Assembly (NCBI GenBank): GCA_003268905.1
Contig: QLTU01000005.1
Span: 1-64,000, forward strand
Direction: 5' to 3'
From: Acidovorax defluvii
GTDB taxonomy: Bacteria; Pseudomonadota; Gammaproteobacteria; Burkholderiales; Burkholderiaceae_C
DNA: 64,000 nucleotides
Numbering within the stretch: position 1 is the first letter of the stretch; each line of letters starts with the position of its first letter. Below the pieces are notes generated by a model. The model was given only the letters and a program-made list of their open reading frames with translations, searched no databases and was not told where the DNA came from. The translations under genes and the position numbers were made by a program. This document shows, in pieces, positions 53,985 to 63,032 of the stretch.

Positions 53985-55193
53985 ATGCCAGTCAAGCCTG
54001 ACATGCCCGTCGCGCAACTGCCCGTGCTCCTCACACCGCCGCCCGGGCGCTTTGCCCTGTGCACGCGCCGCCAATGGCTGGCGCTGACCCTGGGGGCGGG
54101 CACGGCCAATGCGCTGGCGCTGCCCGCGCGAGCCCTTCAATTTCCGCGCGACCATGGCAGCCACCCGGATCTGCACACCGAATGGTGGTACCTCACGGGC
54201 CATGTGCAGGCCGAGGGCAGGCTGTGGGGGTTTCAGGTGACGTTTTTCCGCTCGCGGGTGGATGCCACGCAAGACATGCAGTCGGCCTTTGCGGCCAGGC
54301 AGCTGCTGTTCGCCCACGCGGCACTGACCGACATCCAGGGCCAGCGCTTGCACCACGACCAGCGCATAGCCCGCGCGGGCTTTGGCGTGGCGCAGGCCAG
54401 CGAGTCCGACACGGCCGTCAAGCTGCGCGACTGGTCGCTTGCCAGAACCGCCCTGCCCGACGGCACCCCGCGTGCAGCGCCCGGCAGCGCTGGACAAAGC
54501 CCCATCACCAGCGGCAGCCGCTATCTCGCACGGGTCGAGGGCGACGGCTTCGGGCTCGACTTGCGCTGCGACACGGCCCAGCCGCCACTGCTGCAGGGCC
54601 GGCAGGGCCTGTCCCGCAAAGGCCCTGAGGCTGCCCAGGCCAGCTATTACTACAGCCAGCCACAGCTGGCCGTGAGCGGCGCCATTGTGCTGAACGGGCG
54701 CCGTATGGTCATTGAAAGCAGCACCACCGACAACGGCACCAACCGCGCCTGGCTGGACCATGAATGGAGCGATGCGCTGATGCACCCCGACGCCGTGGGC
54801 TGGGACTGGATAGGCATGAACCTCTACGACGGCAGCGCGCTCACGGCGTTTCGCTTGCGGCGCGCCGATGGCTCAACGCTGTGGACGGGTGGCTCGTTCC
54901 GCCCGGTGCGCCAGGAGACCCAGGTGTTTGCCAACAACACCGTGGTGTTTGCCGCAGAACGCCACTGGAGCAGCCCCTTGAGCGGCGCCCGCTACCCGGT
55001 GCAATGGCTGGTGACAACCCCCGCTGGCCAGTTTGGTGTGCGTGCGCTGCTGGACGACCAGGAGCTCGACAGCAGCAGCTCTACCGGGGCGATTTACTGG
55101 GAAGGCCTGTCGGAGTTGCGCAATGGCGCAGGCGAAGCCGTTGGCCGGGGCTATCTGGAAATGACGGGATACAAAAAGCCGCTGCGCTTGTGA
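53985..55193 (+). CDS. AttH/CrtC-like lipocalin-domain hydrolase
   Basis: A 402-aa protein from ATG 53985. A twin-arginine signal ([23 protein letters not shown]) suggests Tat export, then two lipocalin-like CrtC domains (EWWYLTGHVQAEGRLWGFQVTFFRS; WLDHEWSDALMHPDAVGWDWIGMNLYDG). Such proteins are encoded with AttE/AttFG transporters; the hydratase activity of CrtC is not implied. The natural start may be ATG 53903 with a one-base frameshift at a T6 tract, since the intervening codons (NPTAGPAALATAPRP) look coding. It converges on livM. Confidence 0.83.
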   Translation: MPVKPDMPVAQLPVLLTPPPGRFALCTRRQWLALTLGAGTANALALPARALQFPRDHGSHPDLHTEWWYLTGHVQAEGRLWGFQVTFFRSRVDATQDMQSAFAARQLLFAHAALTDIQGQRLHHDQRIARAGFGVAQASESDTAVKLRDWSLARTALPDGTPRAAPGSAGQSPITSGSRYLARVEGDGFGLDLRCDTAQPPLLQGRQGLSRKGPEAAQASYYYSQPQLAVSGAIVLNGRRMVIESSTTDNGTNRAWLDHEWSDALMHPDAVGWDWIGMNLYDGSALTAFRLRRADGSTLWTGGSFRPVRQETQVFANNTVVFAAERHWSSPLSGARYPVQWLVTTPAGQFGVRALLDDQELDSSSSTGAIYWEGLSELRNGAGEAVGRGYLEMTGYKKPLRL

Positions 55194-55202
55194 CGCAGCG
55201 GC
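55173..55202 (-). terminator. Rho-independent terminator of the liv operon
   Basis: On the minus strand GCCGCTGCG, loop TCACAAG, CGCAGCGGC is followed by TTTTTGT, 31 bases past the livM stop. The structure overlaps the last codons and stop of attH. Confidence 0.82.
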
Positions 55203-55232
55203 CTTCACAAAGCCCGCAAGAAAACGGGAAAC

Positions 55233-56228
55233 TCAGCCCTTGTTGCCCGCCTTGCGGCGAACCAGCCGGGCAATGATTTCACCCATGATGCCGCGGCGGA
55301 ATGCCAGCACGCAGATCACAAAAATCAGGCCCGTCACCATGGTGACCGACTCACCCAGCGTGTTGAACCATTCCACGCTGGTCAGCGTGGCCAGGAAGCT
55401 GCCGATTTCACCCAGCTTGTTCTCCAGCAACACCACCACGGCCGAGCCCACCAACGGCCCCGACAGCGTGCCAAGGCCACCCACCAGCGTCATCAGCACG
55501 ACGTGGCCCGATGCCGACCAGTGCACATCGCTGAGCGTGGCAAACCCCAGCACCAGGGTTTTGAGCGAGCCTGCCAGCCCCGACAGCGCAGCCGACAGCA
55601 CAAACGCCAGCAGCTTGAAGCGGTTGGTGTCGTAGCCCAGCGAAATGGCACGCGGCTCGTTTTCCTTGATGGCCTTGAGCACCTGACCATAGGGCGAGTG
55701 CACGGTGCGCACGATCAGCAAAAACGCCGCCACCACCACGACCAGCACCACGTAGTACATGGCCAGGTCATTTTGCAGATCCAACACGCCAAACAGCTTG
55801 CCGCGTGGCACGCCTTGCAGCCCGTCTTCACCACCGGTAAAGGGCATCTGCAGGCAGATGAAGAACAGCATCTGCGCCAGCGCCAGCGTGATCATCGTGG
55901 AGTAGATGCCTGTGCGGCGAATGGCAAAGAAACCCACCACCAGGCCCAGCAACGCGCCGCTGGCCGTGCCCAGCAGCAGGCCGATTTCGGGGGTAAAGCC
56001 CCACACCTTCATGGACTGGCCTGCCACATAGGCCGAGCCCCCCAAAAAGGCAGCATGGCCAAAAGACAGCATGCCGGTGTAGCCAAGCAGCAGGTTGAAG
56101 GCGGAGGCAAACAGCGCGAAGCACATCAGCTTCATCACGAACACCGGGTAGGCGCCCAGCAACGGCGCCACCAGCAGGCCGATGAACAACAGGCCGTAGC
56201 CAATAGCGGTAAGGTTCTTGGAATTCAT
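55233..56228 (-). CDS. livM: Branched-chain amino-acid ABC transporter permease LivM
   Basis: A 331-aa inner-membrane permease with eight to ten helices. The conserved permease loop is EDGLQGVPRG and the cytoplasmic EAA-like stretch is GQVLKAIKENEPRAISLGYD, with LVGGLGTLSGPLVGSA near the end. It is the last gene of the five-gene liv operon, 12 bp after livH. The substrate is inferred from the family; such sets in betaproteobacteria may also carry other hydrophobic amino acids or aromatic acids. Confidence 0.93.
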   Translation of the reverse strand: MNSKNLTAIGYGLLFIGLLVAPLLGAYPVFVMKLMCFALFASAFNLLLGYTGMLSFGHAAFLGGSAYVAGQSMKVWGFTPEIGLLLGTASGALLGLVVGFFAIRRTGIYSTMITLALAQMLFFICLQMPFTGGEDGLQGVPRGKLFGVLDLQNDLAMYYVVLVVVVAAFLLIVRTVHSPYGQVLKAIKENEPRAISLGYDTNRFKLLAFVLSAALSGLAGSLKTLVLGFATLSDVHWSASGHVVLMTLVGGLGTLSGPLVGSAVVVLLENKLGEIGSFLATLTSVEWFNTLGESVTMVTGLIFVICVLAFRRGIMGEIIARLVRRKAGNKG

Positions 56229-56240
56229 GTGAACAGCCCC

Positions 56241-57125
56241 TTATTTTTCTTTGCCGAACAGGCCGGCGGGGCGAATCAGGAGAACGATGACCATGATGAC
56301 AAACACCACGGTCGAGGATGCTTCGGGATAGAACACCTTGGTGAATCCTTCGACGATGCCCAGGCCCAGCCCGGTCAGGATGGAGCCCATGATGGAGCCC
56401 ATGCCACCGATCACGACCACGGCAAACACCACGATGATGAGGTTTTGCCCCATCAGCGGAGACACCTGGTACACCGGCGCTGCCAGCACACCGGCAAAGG
56501 CCGCCAAACCGGCACCAAACGCATAGGTCAGCGTGATCATCAGCGGCACGTTGACGCCAAACGCCTCCACCAGGCGCGGGTTCTCGGTGCCCGCACGCAG
56601 GTAGGCGCCCAACTTGGTCTTTTCGATCACATACCACGTGGCAATGCACACCGTGATGGAAGCCACAACCACCCAGGCACGGTAGTTGGGCATGATCATG
56701 AAGCCCAGACTGGTGGCACCTTCGAGCAACTCAGGCGTGTCGTAACCCAGGCCCGATACGCCATAGATCGAGCGAAAGATGCCCTCGATCAGCAGCGTCA
56801 GGCCCAGTGTGAGCAGCAGGCCATAAAGATGGTCCAGCTTGTAGATCCAGCGCAGCAGCAGCCGCTCGATCAAAACCCCGAACACCCCCACCACGAGCGG
56901 CGCCAGCACCAGCATCAACCAGTAGTTGATGCCAAAGTAGTTCATGGCCATCCAGGTAATCACGGCCCCCATCATGAACAGCGCACCGTGCGCAAAGTTG
57001 ATGACGTTGAGCAGGCCGAAAATCACGGCCAGCCCAAGGCTGAGGATTGCGTAAAACGAGCCATTGACCAGCCCCAACAGGAGCTGACTCAATAGACCCG
57101 GCAATGAGACACCAAAAATTTCCAT
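56241..57125 (-). CDS. livH: Branched-chain amino-acid ABC transporter permease LivH
   Basis: A 294-aa inner-membrane permease. It has LLLGLVNGSFYAILSLGLAVIFGLLNVINFAHG at the N-terminus, a LivH hallmark, and VVIGGMGSIMGSILTGLGLGIVEG near the C-terminus. It is 36 bp downstream of the binding-protein gene and 12 bp upstream of livM. Confidence 0.94.
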   Translation of the reverse strand: MEIFGVSLPGLLSQLLLGLVNGSFYAILSLGLAVIFGLLNVINFAHGALFMMGAVITWMAMNYFGINYWLMLVLAPLVVGVFGVLIERLLLRWIYKLDHLYGLLLTLGLTLLIEGIFRSIYGVSGLGYDTPELLEGATSLGFMIMPNYRAWVVVASITVCIATWYVIEKTKLGAYLRAGTENPRLVEAFGVNVPLMITLTYAFGAGLAAFAGVLAAPVYQVSPLMGQNLIIVVFAVVVIGGMGSIMGSILTGLGLGIVEGFTKVFYPEASSTVVFVIMVIVLLIRPAGLFGKEK

Positions 57126-57161
57126 GGCAGACGGCAGGTGGGGAGAGTTCAGGTTAAAGGG

Positions 57162-58361
57162 TTATTTCCAGAGCGCGCACTTGCTGTCGGCCTTGGCGGT
57201 GAACACCTGGTCGCCCGGGATCTTCTTGACGATGTTCAGGTAGTCCCAGGGCTTCTTGGATTCAGCCAGCGACTTCACCTGTACCAGGTACATCTCGTGA
57301 ACCATGCGGCCGTCCGGGCGAATCACACCACCCTTGGCGTAGAAGTCATTGATGGGCGTCTTCTTCAGGTATTCCATGACCTTGTCGGCATCCGTGCTCT
57401 TGACGGCAGCAACCGCCTTCAGGTAGGTCATCGTGGCAGAGTAGTCAGCCGCCTGCACGTCGGTAGGCATGCGTTTCATCTTGGCAAAGTACTGGTTGGC
57501 AAATTTGCGCGAATCGTCGTCCTTGTCCCAGTACCAGCTCGTGGTGTGCAGCAGGCCTTCGGTGTTCTTGAGGCCCAGGCTGTGGATGTCGCTCAGGAAA
57601 ACCAGCAGACCCGCGGTCTTCATGGTCTTATTGATGCCAAATTCCTTGGCGGCCTTGATGGCGTTGATGGTGTCGCCGCCCGCGTTGGCCAGCCCCAGGA
57701 TCTGAGCTTTGGAGTTTTGTGCCTGAAGCAGGAACGAGGAGAAGTCGGATGCGTTGAGCGGGTGGCGCACGGCACCCGCCACGGTGCCGCCCTTGGCCTT
57801 GACCACTGCGGAGGTGTCGTTTTCCAGCGAATGACCGAACGCGTAGTCGGCGGTCAGGAAGAACCAGCTCTTGCCGCCGCTGTCCACCACGGCACCGCCC
57901 GTGCCCTTGGCCAGCGCGACCGTGTCGTAGGCGTAATGCACGGTGTAAGGAGTGCATTGCTCATTGGTCAATGCAGAGCTGCCGGCGCCGTTGTTGAAAT
58001 AGACGCGCTTCTTTTCCTGGGCCACTTTGGCAGTCGCCAGTGCGGTGCCGGAATTGGTGCCACCGAACACCATCGTCACGCCTTGCGTATCGATCCATTC
58101 ACGGGCTTTGGAGGCGGCGATATCGGCCTTGTTCTGGTGGTCGGCCGTGAGCAACTCGATCGGCTGCCCCAGCACCTTGCCACCGAAGTCATCGATGGCC
58201 ATCTGGATGGCGGTGGCGCCGCCCTTGCCTTCGACGTCCGAATACAGGCTGGACATGTCGGTGATGAAGCCGATCTTGACCTTTTCCTGCGCCTGGACGG
58301 CCGAAGTGGCCAGACCGGCTGCGCCCAGCATCAATGCCAGTGCTTTGAGTTTGTATTTCAT
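57162..58361 (-). CDS. Branched-chain amino-acid-type substrate-binding protein
   Basis: A 399-aa periplasmic binding protein of type I fold. The signal peptide is MKYKLKALALMLGAAGLATSAVQAQ. The mature part begins EKVKIGFITDMSSLYSDVEG and has LTADHQNKADIAASKAREW and GGTNSGTALA typical of LivJ/LivK relatives. The second lobe (KQPxx type) resembles variants that bind aromatic or amide ligands, so leucine specificity is not assured. The start is set by the signal peptide; GGAGACACTC precedes it. Confidence 0.92.
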   Translation of the reverse strand: MKYKLKALALMLGAAGLATSAVQAQEKVKIGFITDMSSLYSDVEGKGGATAIQMAIDDFGGKVLGQPIELLTADHQNKADIAASKAREWIDTQGVTMVFGGTNSGTALATAKVAQEKKRVYFNNGAGSSALTNEQCTPYTVHYAYDTVALAKGTGGAVVDSGGKSWFFLTADYAFGHSLENDTSAVVKAKGGTVAGAVRHPLNASDFSSFLLQAQNSKAQILGLANAGGDTINAIKAAKEFGINKTMKTAGLLVFLSDIHSLGLKNTEGLLHTTSWYWDKDDDSRKFANQYFAKMKRMPTDVQAADYSATMTYLKAVAAVKSTDADKVMEYLKKTPINDFYAKGGVIRPDGRMVHEMYLVQVKSLAESKKPWDYLNIVKKIPGDQVFTAKADSKCALWK

Positions 58362-58421
58362 GAGTGTCTCCTGTTGTGGTGAGGGGGATTGCAAAAACAC
58401 GGGAGGTGGCGGCCTGACCGG

Positions 58422-59147
58422 TCAGACGCCGAGAAGGTCGGTGAGCACCGGCATCTTTTCTTCGAGCTCGCTGGCGCCGAATTTTTCGACGATGCGGCCA
58501 TGCTCCATCACATAAAAACGGTCAGCCAGCGGCGCAGCAAAGCGGAAGTTTTGCTCGACCATGACCACCGTGTAGCCGCGTTCGCGCAGCATGATGATCA
58601 TGCGGGCCAGCGCCTGCACGATGACGGGCGCCAGGCCTTCGGAAATTTCGTCGAGCAGCAGCAACTTGGCGCCGGTGCGCAGGATTCGCGCCACGGCCAG
58701 CATCTGCTGCTCGCCGCCCGACAGGCGCGTGCCCTGGCTGTGGCGGCGTTCGGCCAGGTTGGGGAACATGGCATAAATTTCATCAATCGACATGCCCTGC
58801 GTGCCCGTCTTGAGAACCGGCGGAAGCAGCAGGTTTTCTTCGCACGACAGGCTGGAGAAAATGCCCCGTTCTTCAGGGCAGTAGCCCACGCCCAGGTGCG
58901 CAATGCGGTGCGTTGGCATGTGGATGGTCTCCACACCATTGATCTTCACAGAGCCCTTGCGGGCGCCGGTGAGGCCCATGACAGCCCGCATGGTGGTGGT
59001 GCGACCAGCGCCGTTGCGCCCGAGCAAGGTCACGACTTCGCCGGGCCGCACCATGATGTCCACGCCATGCAGCACATGCGACTCGCCGTACCAGGCTTCC
59101 AGATGGCTGATTTCCAGCGCAGGGGTGTTGGAGGCAGTGGTGGCCAT
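58422..59147 (-). CDS. livF: Branched-chain amino-acid ABC transporter ATPase LivF
   Basis: A 241-aa ATPase subunit. Walker A is GRNGAGRTTTMRAVMGL: Arg replaces the usual Lys that precedes Thr in GKT, a departure from the consensus GxxGxGK[ST]. The rest is normal: signature LSGGEQQMLAVAR and Walker B LLLLDEISEGLAP. Near-overlap with livG (1 bp) shows one transcript. The Walker Lys change is known in several LivF-like proteins only by my recollection and may reduce this site's ATP hydrolysis. Confidence 0.92.
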   Translation of the reverse strand: MATTASNTPALEISHLEAWYGESHVLHGVDIMVRPGEVVTLLGRNGAGRTTTMRAVMGLTGARKGSVKINGVETIHMPTHRIAHLGVGYCPEERGIFSSLSCEENLLLPPVLKTGTQGMSIDEIYAMFPNLAERRHSQGTRLSGGEQQMLAVARILRTGAKLLLLDEISEGLAPVIVQALARMIIMLRERGYTVVMVEQNFRFAAPLADRFYVMEHGRIVEKFGASELEEKMPVLTDLLGV

Positions 59148-59148
59148 T

Positions 59149-59919
59149 TCAGTGGGCTCCCTGCAGTTGGCCGTCGGTCGTGCCCATGTAGGCTTCCATC
59201 ACTTGGGGGTTATTCGAAACTTCGGCGTAAGGCCCTTCTGCCAGCACGGCACCACGCTGCAGCACGGTGATGCAATCGGCAATGGTGGACACCACTTTCA
59301 TGTTGTGCTCGACCATCAGGATGGTCCGGCCAGCCGAGACCTTCTTGATGAGTTGCGTGACACGGTCCACGTCCTCGTGACCCATGCCCTGCGTGGGTTC
59401 ATCGAGCAGCATGAGCTCTGGCTCCATGGCCAGCGTGGTGGCGATTTCGAGGGCGCGCTTGCGGCCATAGGGCAGGTTCACCGTGAGTTCGTCGGCCAGG
59501 TCTTCCAGGCCCACTTCGGTGAGCAGCTCCATGGCGCGGGCATCGAGCTGGCGCAGGCTGCGCTCGCTGCGCCAGAAATGAAAGGCGGTGCCCAGCTTGC
59601 GCTGCAGCCCAATGCGCACGTTCTCCATCAGCGTCAGGTGCGGAAACACCGCCGATATCTGGAACGAACGGATCACGCCGCGGCGCGCAATCTCCGCGGG
59701 CTTTTCGCGCGTGATGTCCTGCCCGTTAAAACGGATCAGACCCGAGGTGGGCTCCAGAAATTTGGTGAGCAGGTTAAAGCAGGTGGTCTTGCCGGCGCCA
59801 TTGGGTCCAATCAGGGCGTGGATGGAGCCACGGCGCACCGACAGGGTCACGTTGCTGACCGCGGTGAAGCCTTTGAACTCTTTGGTCAGGCTTTGTGTTT
59901 CAAGAATGACGTCGCTCAT
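59149..59919 (-). CDS. livG: Branched-chain amino-acid ABC transporter ATPase LivG
   Basis: A 256-aa ATPase subunit and first gene of the liv operon. Walker A is GPNGAGKTTCFNLLT, followed by the LivG-specific REKPAEIARRGVIRSFQI and signature LPYGRKRALEIATTLA; Walker B is LMLLDEPTQGM. It ends with the BCA_ABC_TP_C extension NNPQVMEAYMG. The start MSDVILETQ at 59919 is chosen on homology; frames upstream have no family similarity. Confidence 0.94.
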   Translation of the reverse strand: MSDVILETQSLTKEFKGFTAVSNVTLSVRRGSIHALIGPNGAGKTTCFNLLTKFLEPTSGLIRFNGQDITREKPAEIARRGVIRSFQISAVFPHLTLMENVRIGLQRKLGTAFHFWRSERSLRQLDARAMELLTEVGLEDLADELTVNLPYGRKRALEIATTLAMEPELMLLDEPTQGMGHEDVDRVTQLIKKVSAGRTILMVEHNMKVVSTIADCITVLQRGAVLAEGPYAEVSNNPQVMEAYMGTTDGQLQGAH

Positions 59920-60338
59920 TGCGCCTTGATCGCTCCATGGGGATGCTGAGGAAAGAGCCTTGCCGCAAGGTCTCGGAAGATGCGTTTTGTTGAGTTGCAT
60001 CGTAAGTCCCGGCATGGGCACGCAGGTACTGGGACAAATGCCTATGTATAAATGCCTACGTAAGAACGCCCACCCCACCGCGCCAACACGCGCTTGCGCA
60101 ACGGGCGTCGCAATGGTCCGTGCGGAGCATTCAAGCGGGCGATGGCGCAGCTTCAGGTCACCAAATGGCGTGCGCCTGCGGCTTCGTTTTTTGTCGGGTG
60201 GACGGGGTGCATCCGGCACCACCGGCCGCGGCCGCCGCTATGCACCACCCGAGCTGCCACCACCGTGTAAAAGCACAGGGCCCAAAAGGCACGCGTGCCC
60301 ACTGTGCACCACCCTTCGGGGCAGCCTACACTGCCCTG
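59920..60338. promoter_or_regulatory. Divergent regulatory region between the liv operon and an ABC exporter
   Basis: A 419-bp gap with no convincing gene. It contains two 13-bp direct repeats 14 bp apart (60036-60048 AAATGCCTATGTA and 60050-60062 AAATGCCTACGTA, 12 of 13 identical), AT-rich against GC-rich surroundings and about 117 bp upstream of livG. They may be tandem sites for a regulator of the liv operon. The exporter's -10 box lies at the right end. Confidence 0.5.
60327..60332 (+). promoter_or_regulatory. -10-like TACACT for the ABC exporter, leaderless spacing
   Basis: TACACT is followed by GCCCTG and the ATG at 60339, a six-base gap without a ribosome binding site. Confidence 0.42.
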
Positions 60339-62153
60339 ATGGCAACATCTTCTCCCCTGCGCGCGCGCGGCGCTCCGCGCTCTCTGTCTGGCCTGCTTCC
60401 TTTTTTGCGGCCCTACCGCGCCCAGATTGGTCTGTCGCTGATTTTTCTGGTGCTGGCGGCGGGGGCCACGTTGGCGTTTCCGCTGGCATTGCGCAATCTG
60501 ATCGATGGAGGCCTGATGGCATCCGACCATGGCGACCAGACGATGGCGCTGCGCGGGCATTTTCTGGCGCTGTTTGGCGTCGCCATCGCCCTCGGCATTT
60601 TTTCAGCGGCACGCTTTTACATGGTGAGCTGGCTGGGCGAACGAATCACCGCTGACCTGCGCAATGCCGTCTACAGCCATGTGCTGCGGCAAAGCCCGCA
60701 GTTCTTTGAAACCACGCAGACCGGCGAAGTTTTGTCGCGACTGACAGCCGACACCACGCTGGTGCAGACGGTGGTCGGTTCATCACTCTCCATGGGGCTG
60801 CGCAACGCCGTCATGGGAGTGGGCGCACTGGTGATGCTGGTGTGGACCAACCCGTACGTGATGGCGGTTGTCCTATTGGTGTTGGTACTGGTGGTTTTGC
60901 CCAGCATGTGGATAGGGCGGCGCGTACGGCGCCTCTCGCGCGACAGCCAGGACCGCGTGGCCGACTCCAGCGCCATCGCGGCCGAGGTGCTCAATGCCGT
61001 TCCGGTGGTGCAAAGCTACACGGCCGAAGCGCGTGAGTCGGCTCGCTTTGGCAAAGCCACCGAAAACGCCTTCCTGACCGCCATCCGGCGCACACGTGCG
61101 CGCGCTTTTCTTGTGGCATTCATCATCATTGCCAACGCCGGCCTGCTGCTGTGGGGCCTCTACCGGGGAACCCAGGCTGTGCTGGAGGGACAAATGACAG
61201 CAGGCCACCTGGGGCAGACCGTGGTGTATGTCATCTTGCTGGCTGGCGCAGTGGCGGTGCTCGGCGAGGTCTATGGCGACCTGCTGCGCGCCGCAGGCGC
61301 GACAGAACGCCTGATGGAACTGATAGCGAGTGAGTCCCCCGTGGCAGAGTCTCGGGCGCCCCAACCGCTGCCCACGGGAAACCAAGGCCTCCGGGTGGAC
61401 TTTGAAACGGTTGATTTTCATTACCCGTCACGGCCCGACCAACCGGCATTGCAAGGCTTCACGCTGCACCTGCAACCGGGAGAAACGGTAGCGCTGGTCG
61501 GGGCCAGCGGTGCAGGAAAAACCACCGTTTTTCAACTGCTCCAACGCTTCTACGACGTAGACCAGCGTGCCAATGGCGCGTTGCAAGGCCGCATTGCTCT
61601 CAACGGCGTCGACATCCGGCAGTTGGCACTGGAGGAGTTGCGCGCCAACATTGGTACCGTGCCCCAGGACGCCGTGATCTTTTCGGCTTCTGCTTTCGAC
61701 AATATCCGGTATGGGTGCCCCAATGCATCGACCGATGAGGTGATCGCTGCTGCCAAGGCGGCCTTCGCCCACGACTTCATTGAAGCCCTGCCGGAGGGAT
61801 ACTCCACCTTTCTGGGAGAGCGGGGCGTGCGCCTTTCTGGCGGACAACGCCAGCGCATCTCCATTGCGCGCGCGATGCTGAAAAATCCTCCCCTGCTGCT
61901 ACTGGATGAAGCCACAAGCGCGCTCGACGCGGAAAGCGAACGCATGGTGCAAGCCGCACTGGAGATGGCCATGCAGCGACACACCGGCCAGCGCACGACA
62001 CTGGTGATTGCACACCGTCTCGCCACAGTTCAAAACGCTGACCGGATCGTGGTGCTGGAAAATGGACGCATCGTCGAACAGGGTACCCACGCCGTTCTGC
62101 TGACGCAGGGCGGTATCTATGCGCGTCTTGCTGCACTGCAATTCACCGTATGA
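60339..62153 (+). CDS. ABC exporter, fused membrane and ATPase domains (MsbA-related)
   Basis: A 604-aa half-size ABC exporter. The membrane domain has six helices (about 20-310; SLSGLLPFLRPYRAQIGLSL). The nucleotide-binding domain (about 350-600) has Walker A GASGAGKTT, signature LSGGQRQR and Walker B LLLLDEATSALD. It belongs to the ABCB-BAC group of MsbA-related proteins and may move lipid or drug-like molecules; whether it is the essential lipid A flippase is not decided here. Transcribed alone, divergent from liv. Confidence 0.9.
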   Translation: MATSSPLRARGAPRSLSGLLPFLRPYRAQIGLSLIFLVLAAGATLAFPLALRNLIDGGLMASDHGDQTMALRGHFLALFGVAIALGIFSAARFYMVSWLGERITADLRNAVYSHVLRQSPQFFETTQTGEVLSRLTADTTLVQTVVGSSLSMGLRNAVMGVGALVMLVWTNPYVMAVVLLVLVLVVLPSMWIGRRVRRLSRDSQDRVADSSAIAAEVLNAVPVVQSYTAEARESARFGKATENAFLTAIRRTRARAFLVAFIIIANAGLLLWGLYRGTQAVLEGQMTAGHLGQTVVYVILLAGAVAVLGEVYGDLLRAAGATERLMELIASESPVAESRAPQPLPTGNQGLRVDFETVDFHYPSRPDQPALQGFTLHLQPGETVALVGASGAGKTTVFQLLQRFYDVDQRANGALQGRIALNGVDIRQLALEELRANIGTVPQDAVIFSASAFDNIRYGCPNASTDEVIAAAKAAFAHDFIEALPEGYSTFLGERGVRLSGGQRQRISIARAMLKNPPLLLLDEATSALDAESERMVQAALEMAMQRHTGQRTTLVIAHRLATVQNADRIVVLENGRIVEQGTHAVLLTQGGIYARLAALQFTV

Positions 62154-62218
62154 CCGAACTCCGTAGTGACAGCAGTAAGATCGATGCGAAAGGGCCAGCG
62201 CAGCCGCACGGCGTGGCC

Positions 62219-62683
62219 TTATTGCAAGGTTTCTTTGGCTGCCTCTGGCAACAGGAGCGGCAGAACCGCAATGCCTTCGTCGAGCAACTGCAGGGTCTCG
62301 TCGGGTGACGCCTGGCCCCGAATCGCCCGCTCTTCAACCTCTCCGCGGTGGATGCGCCTGGCTTCTTGCGCAAATTGTGGACCTACGTCTTCTGTGGTGG
62401 CCATGATCTTGCGCGCCAGCAACAACCATGCCGCCTGACGATCAGCGCCAGACGCGTCGACAGTGCTGCTTGCCACCGACGAATCCGCAACGACGGGTGT
62501 GGCAGTGGATTGCCGAGCACCCAGATTCAGCCTGGGCGCACTCAGTCTTTTGGAAATGTGGACGTCAGCGCACAACGGGCACTGCACGAGCGAATCGCGC
62601 AGCTGCCCCTGAAAATCTTCTTCCGAGGCGAACCACCCCTCAAATACGTGGCCCTGCTGACAATGCAGGTCAAGCACCTTCAT
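62219..62683 (-). CDS. DUF1178 protein with putative zinc-binding cysteines
   Basis: A 154-aa cytosolic protein of the DUF1178 family: KVLDLHCQQGHVFEGWFASEEDF and VQCPLCADVHISKRLSAP form a Cys/His cluster (C-x4-H and C-x2-C) likely to bind zinc. The middle (about 55-80) is Ser/Ala/Val-rich linker. The function is unknown. It follows DUF2818 and nuoN on the same strand, a recurrent order in related bacteria. Confidence 0.85.
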   Translation of the reverse strand: MKVLDLHCQQGHVFEGWFASEEDFQGQLRDSLVQCPLCADVHISKRLSAPRLNLGARQSTATPVVADSSVASSTVDASGADRQAAWLLLARKIMATTEDVGPQFAQEARRIHRGEVEERAIRGQASPDETLQLLDEGIAVLPLLLPEAAKETLQ

Positions 62684-62707
62684 GAAGGCAGTCTCTTTGA
62701 ACCGTGG

Positions 62708-63013
62708 TCAATCGTGGCGACGCAGCAGATAGCGGTAAACAAAACCCGGAAATGCCAGCGTAAGAAACAAGGTTCCAGTAACGGCATAGAACTCCCACCC
62801 CTGTGGTGCAATCTGCCCGGCACGCCGTTCCAGCAGAAGGGCAATGCCGCCGACCAGAAAGTACAGCACCACCAGCTCAACAAGACGAACAATCAACGCC
62901 TTCTTGGTCTGGGCCAAGGGCCCGACCACCATCATCCGGTGGTTGATAAACGGCAGGTTGGCCGCGATGAACGCGGCCACGATGACAAGCCAGATCGATC
63001 CAGTTTGAGACAC
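62708..63013 (-). CDS. DUF2818 small membrane protein
   Basis: A 101-aa membrane protein with three hydrophobic helices, of the DUF2818 family. From GTG 63013 it begins MSQTGSIWLVIVAAFIAANLPFIN, the family opening. It lies 19 bp after nuoN and is probably co-transcribed with the NADH dehydrogenase operon. A role with complex I is an inference from position. Confidence 0.83.
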   Translation of the reverse strand: MSQTGSIWLVIVAAFIAANLPFINHRMMVVGPLAQTKKALIVRLVELVVLYFLVGGIALLLERRAGQIAPQGWEFYAVTGTLFLTLAFPGFVYRYLLRRHD

Positions 63014-63032
63014 AGAAGTACTTTGATTGGGT

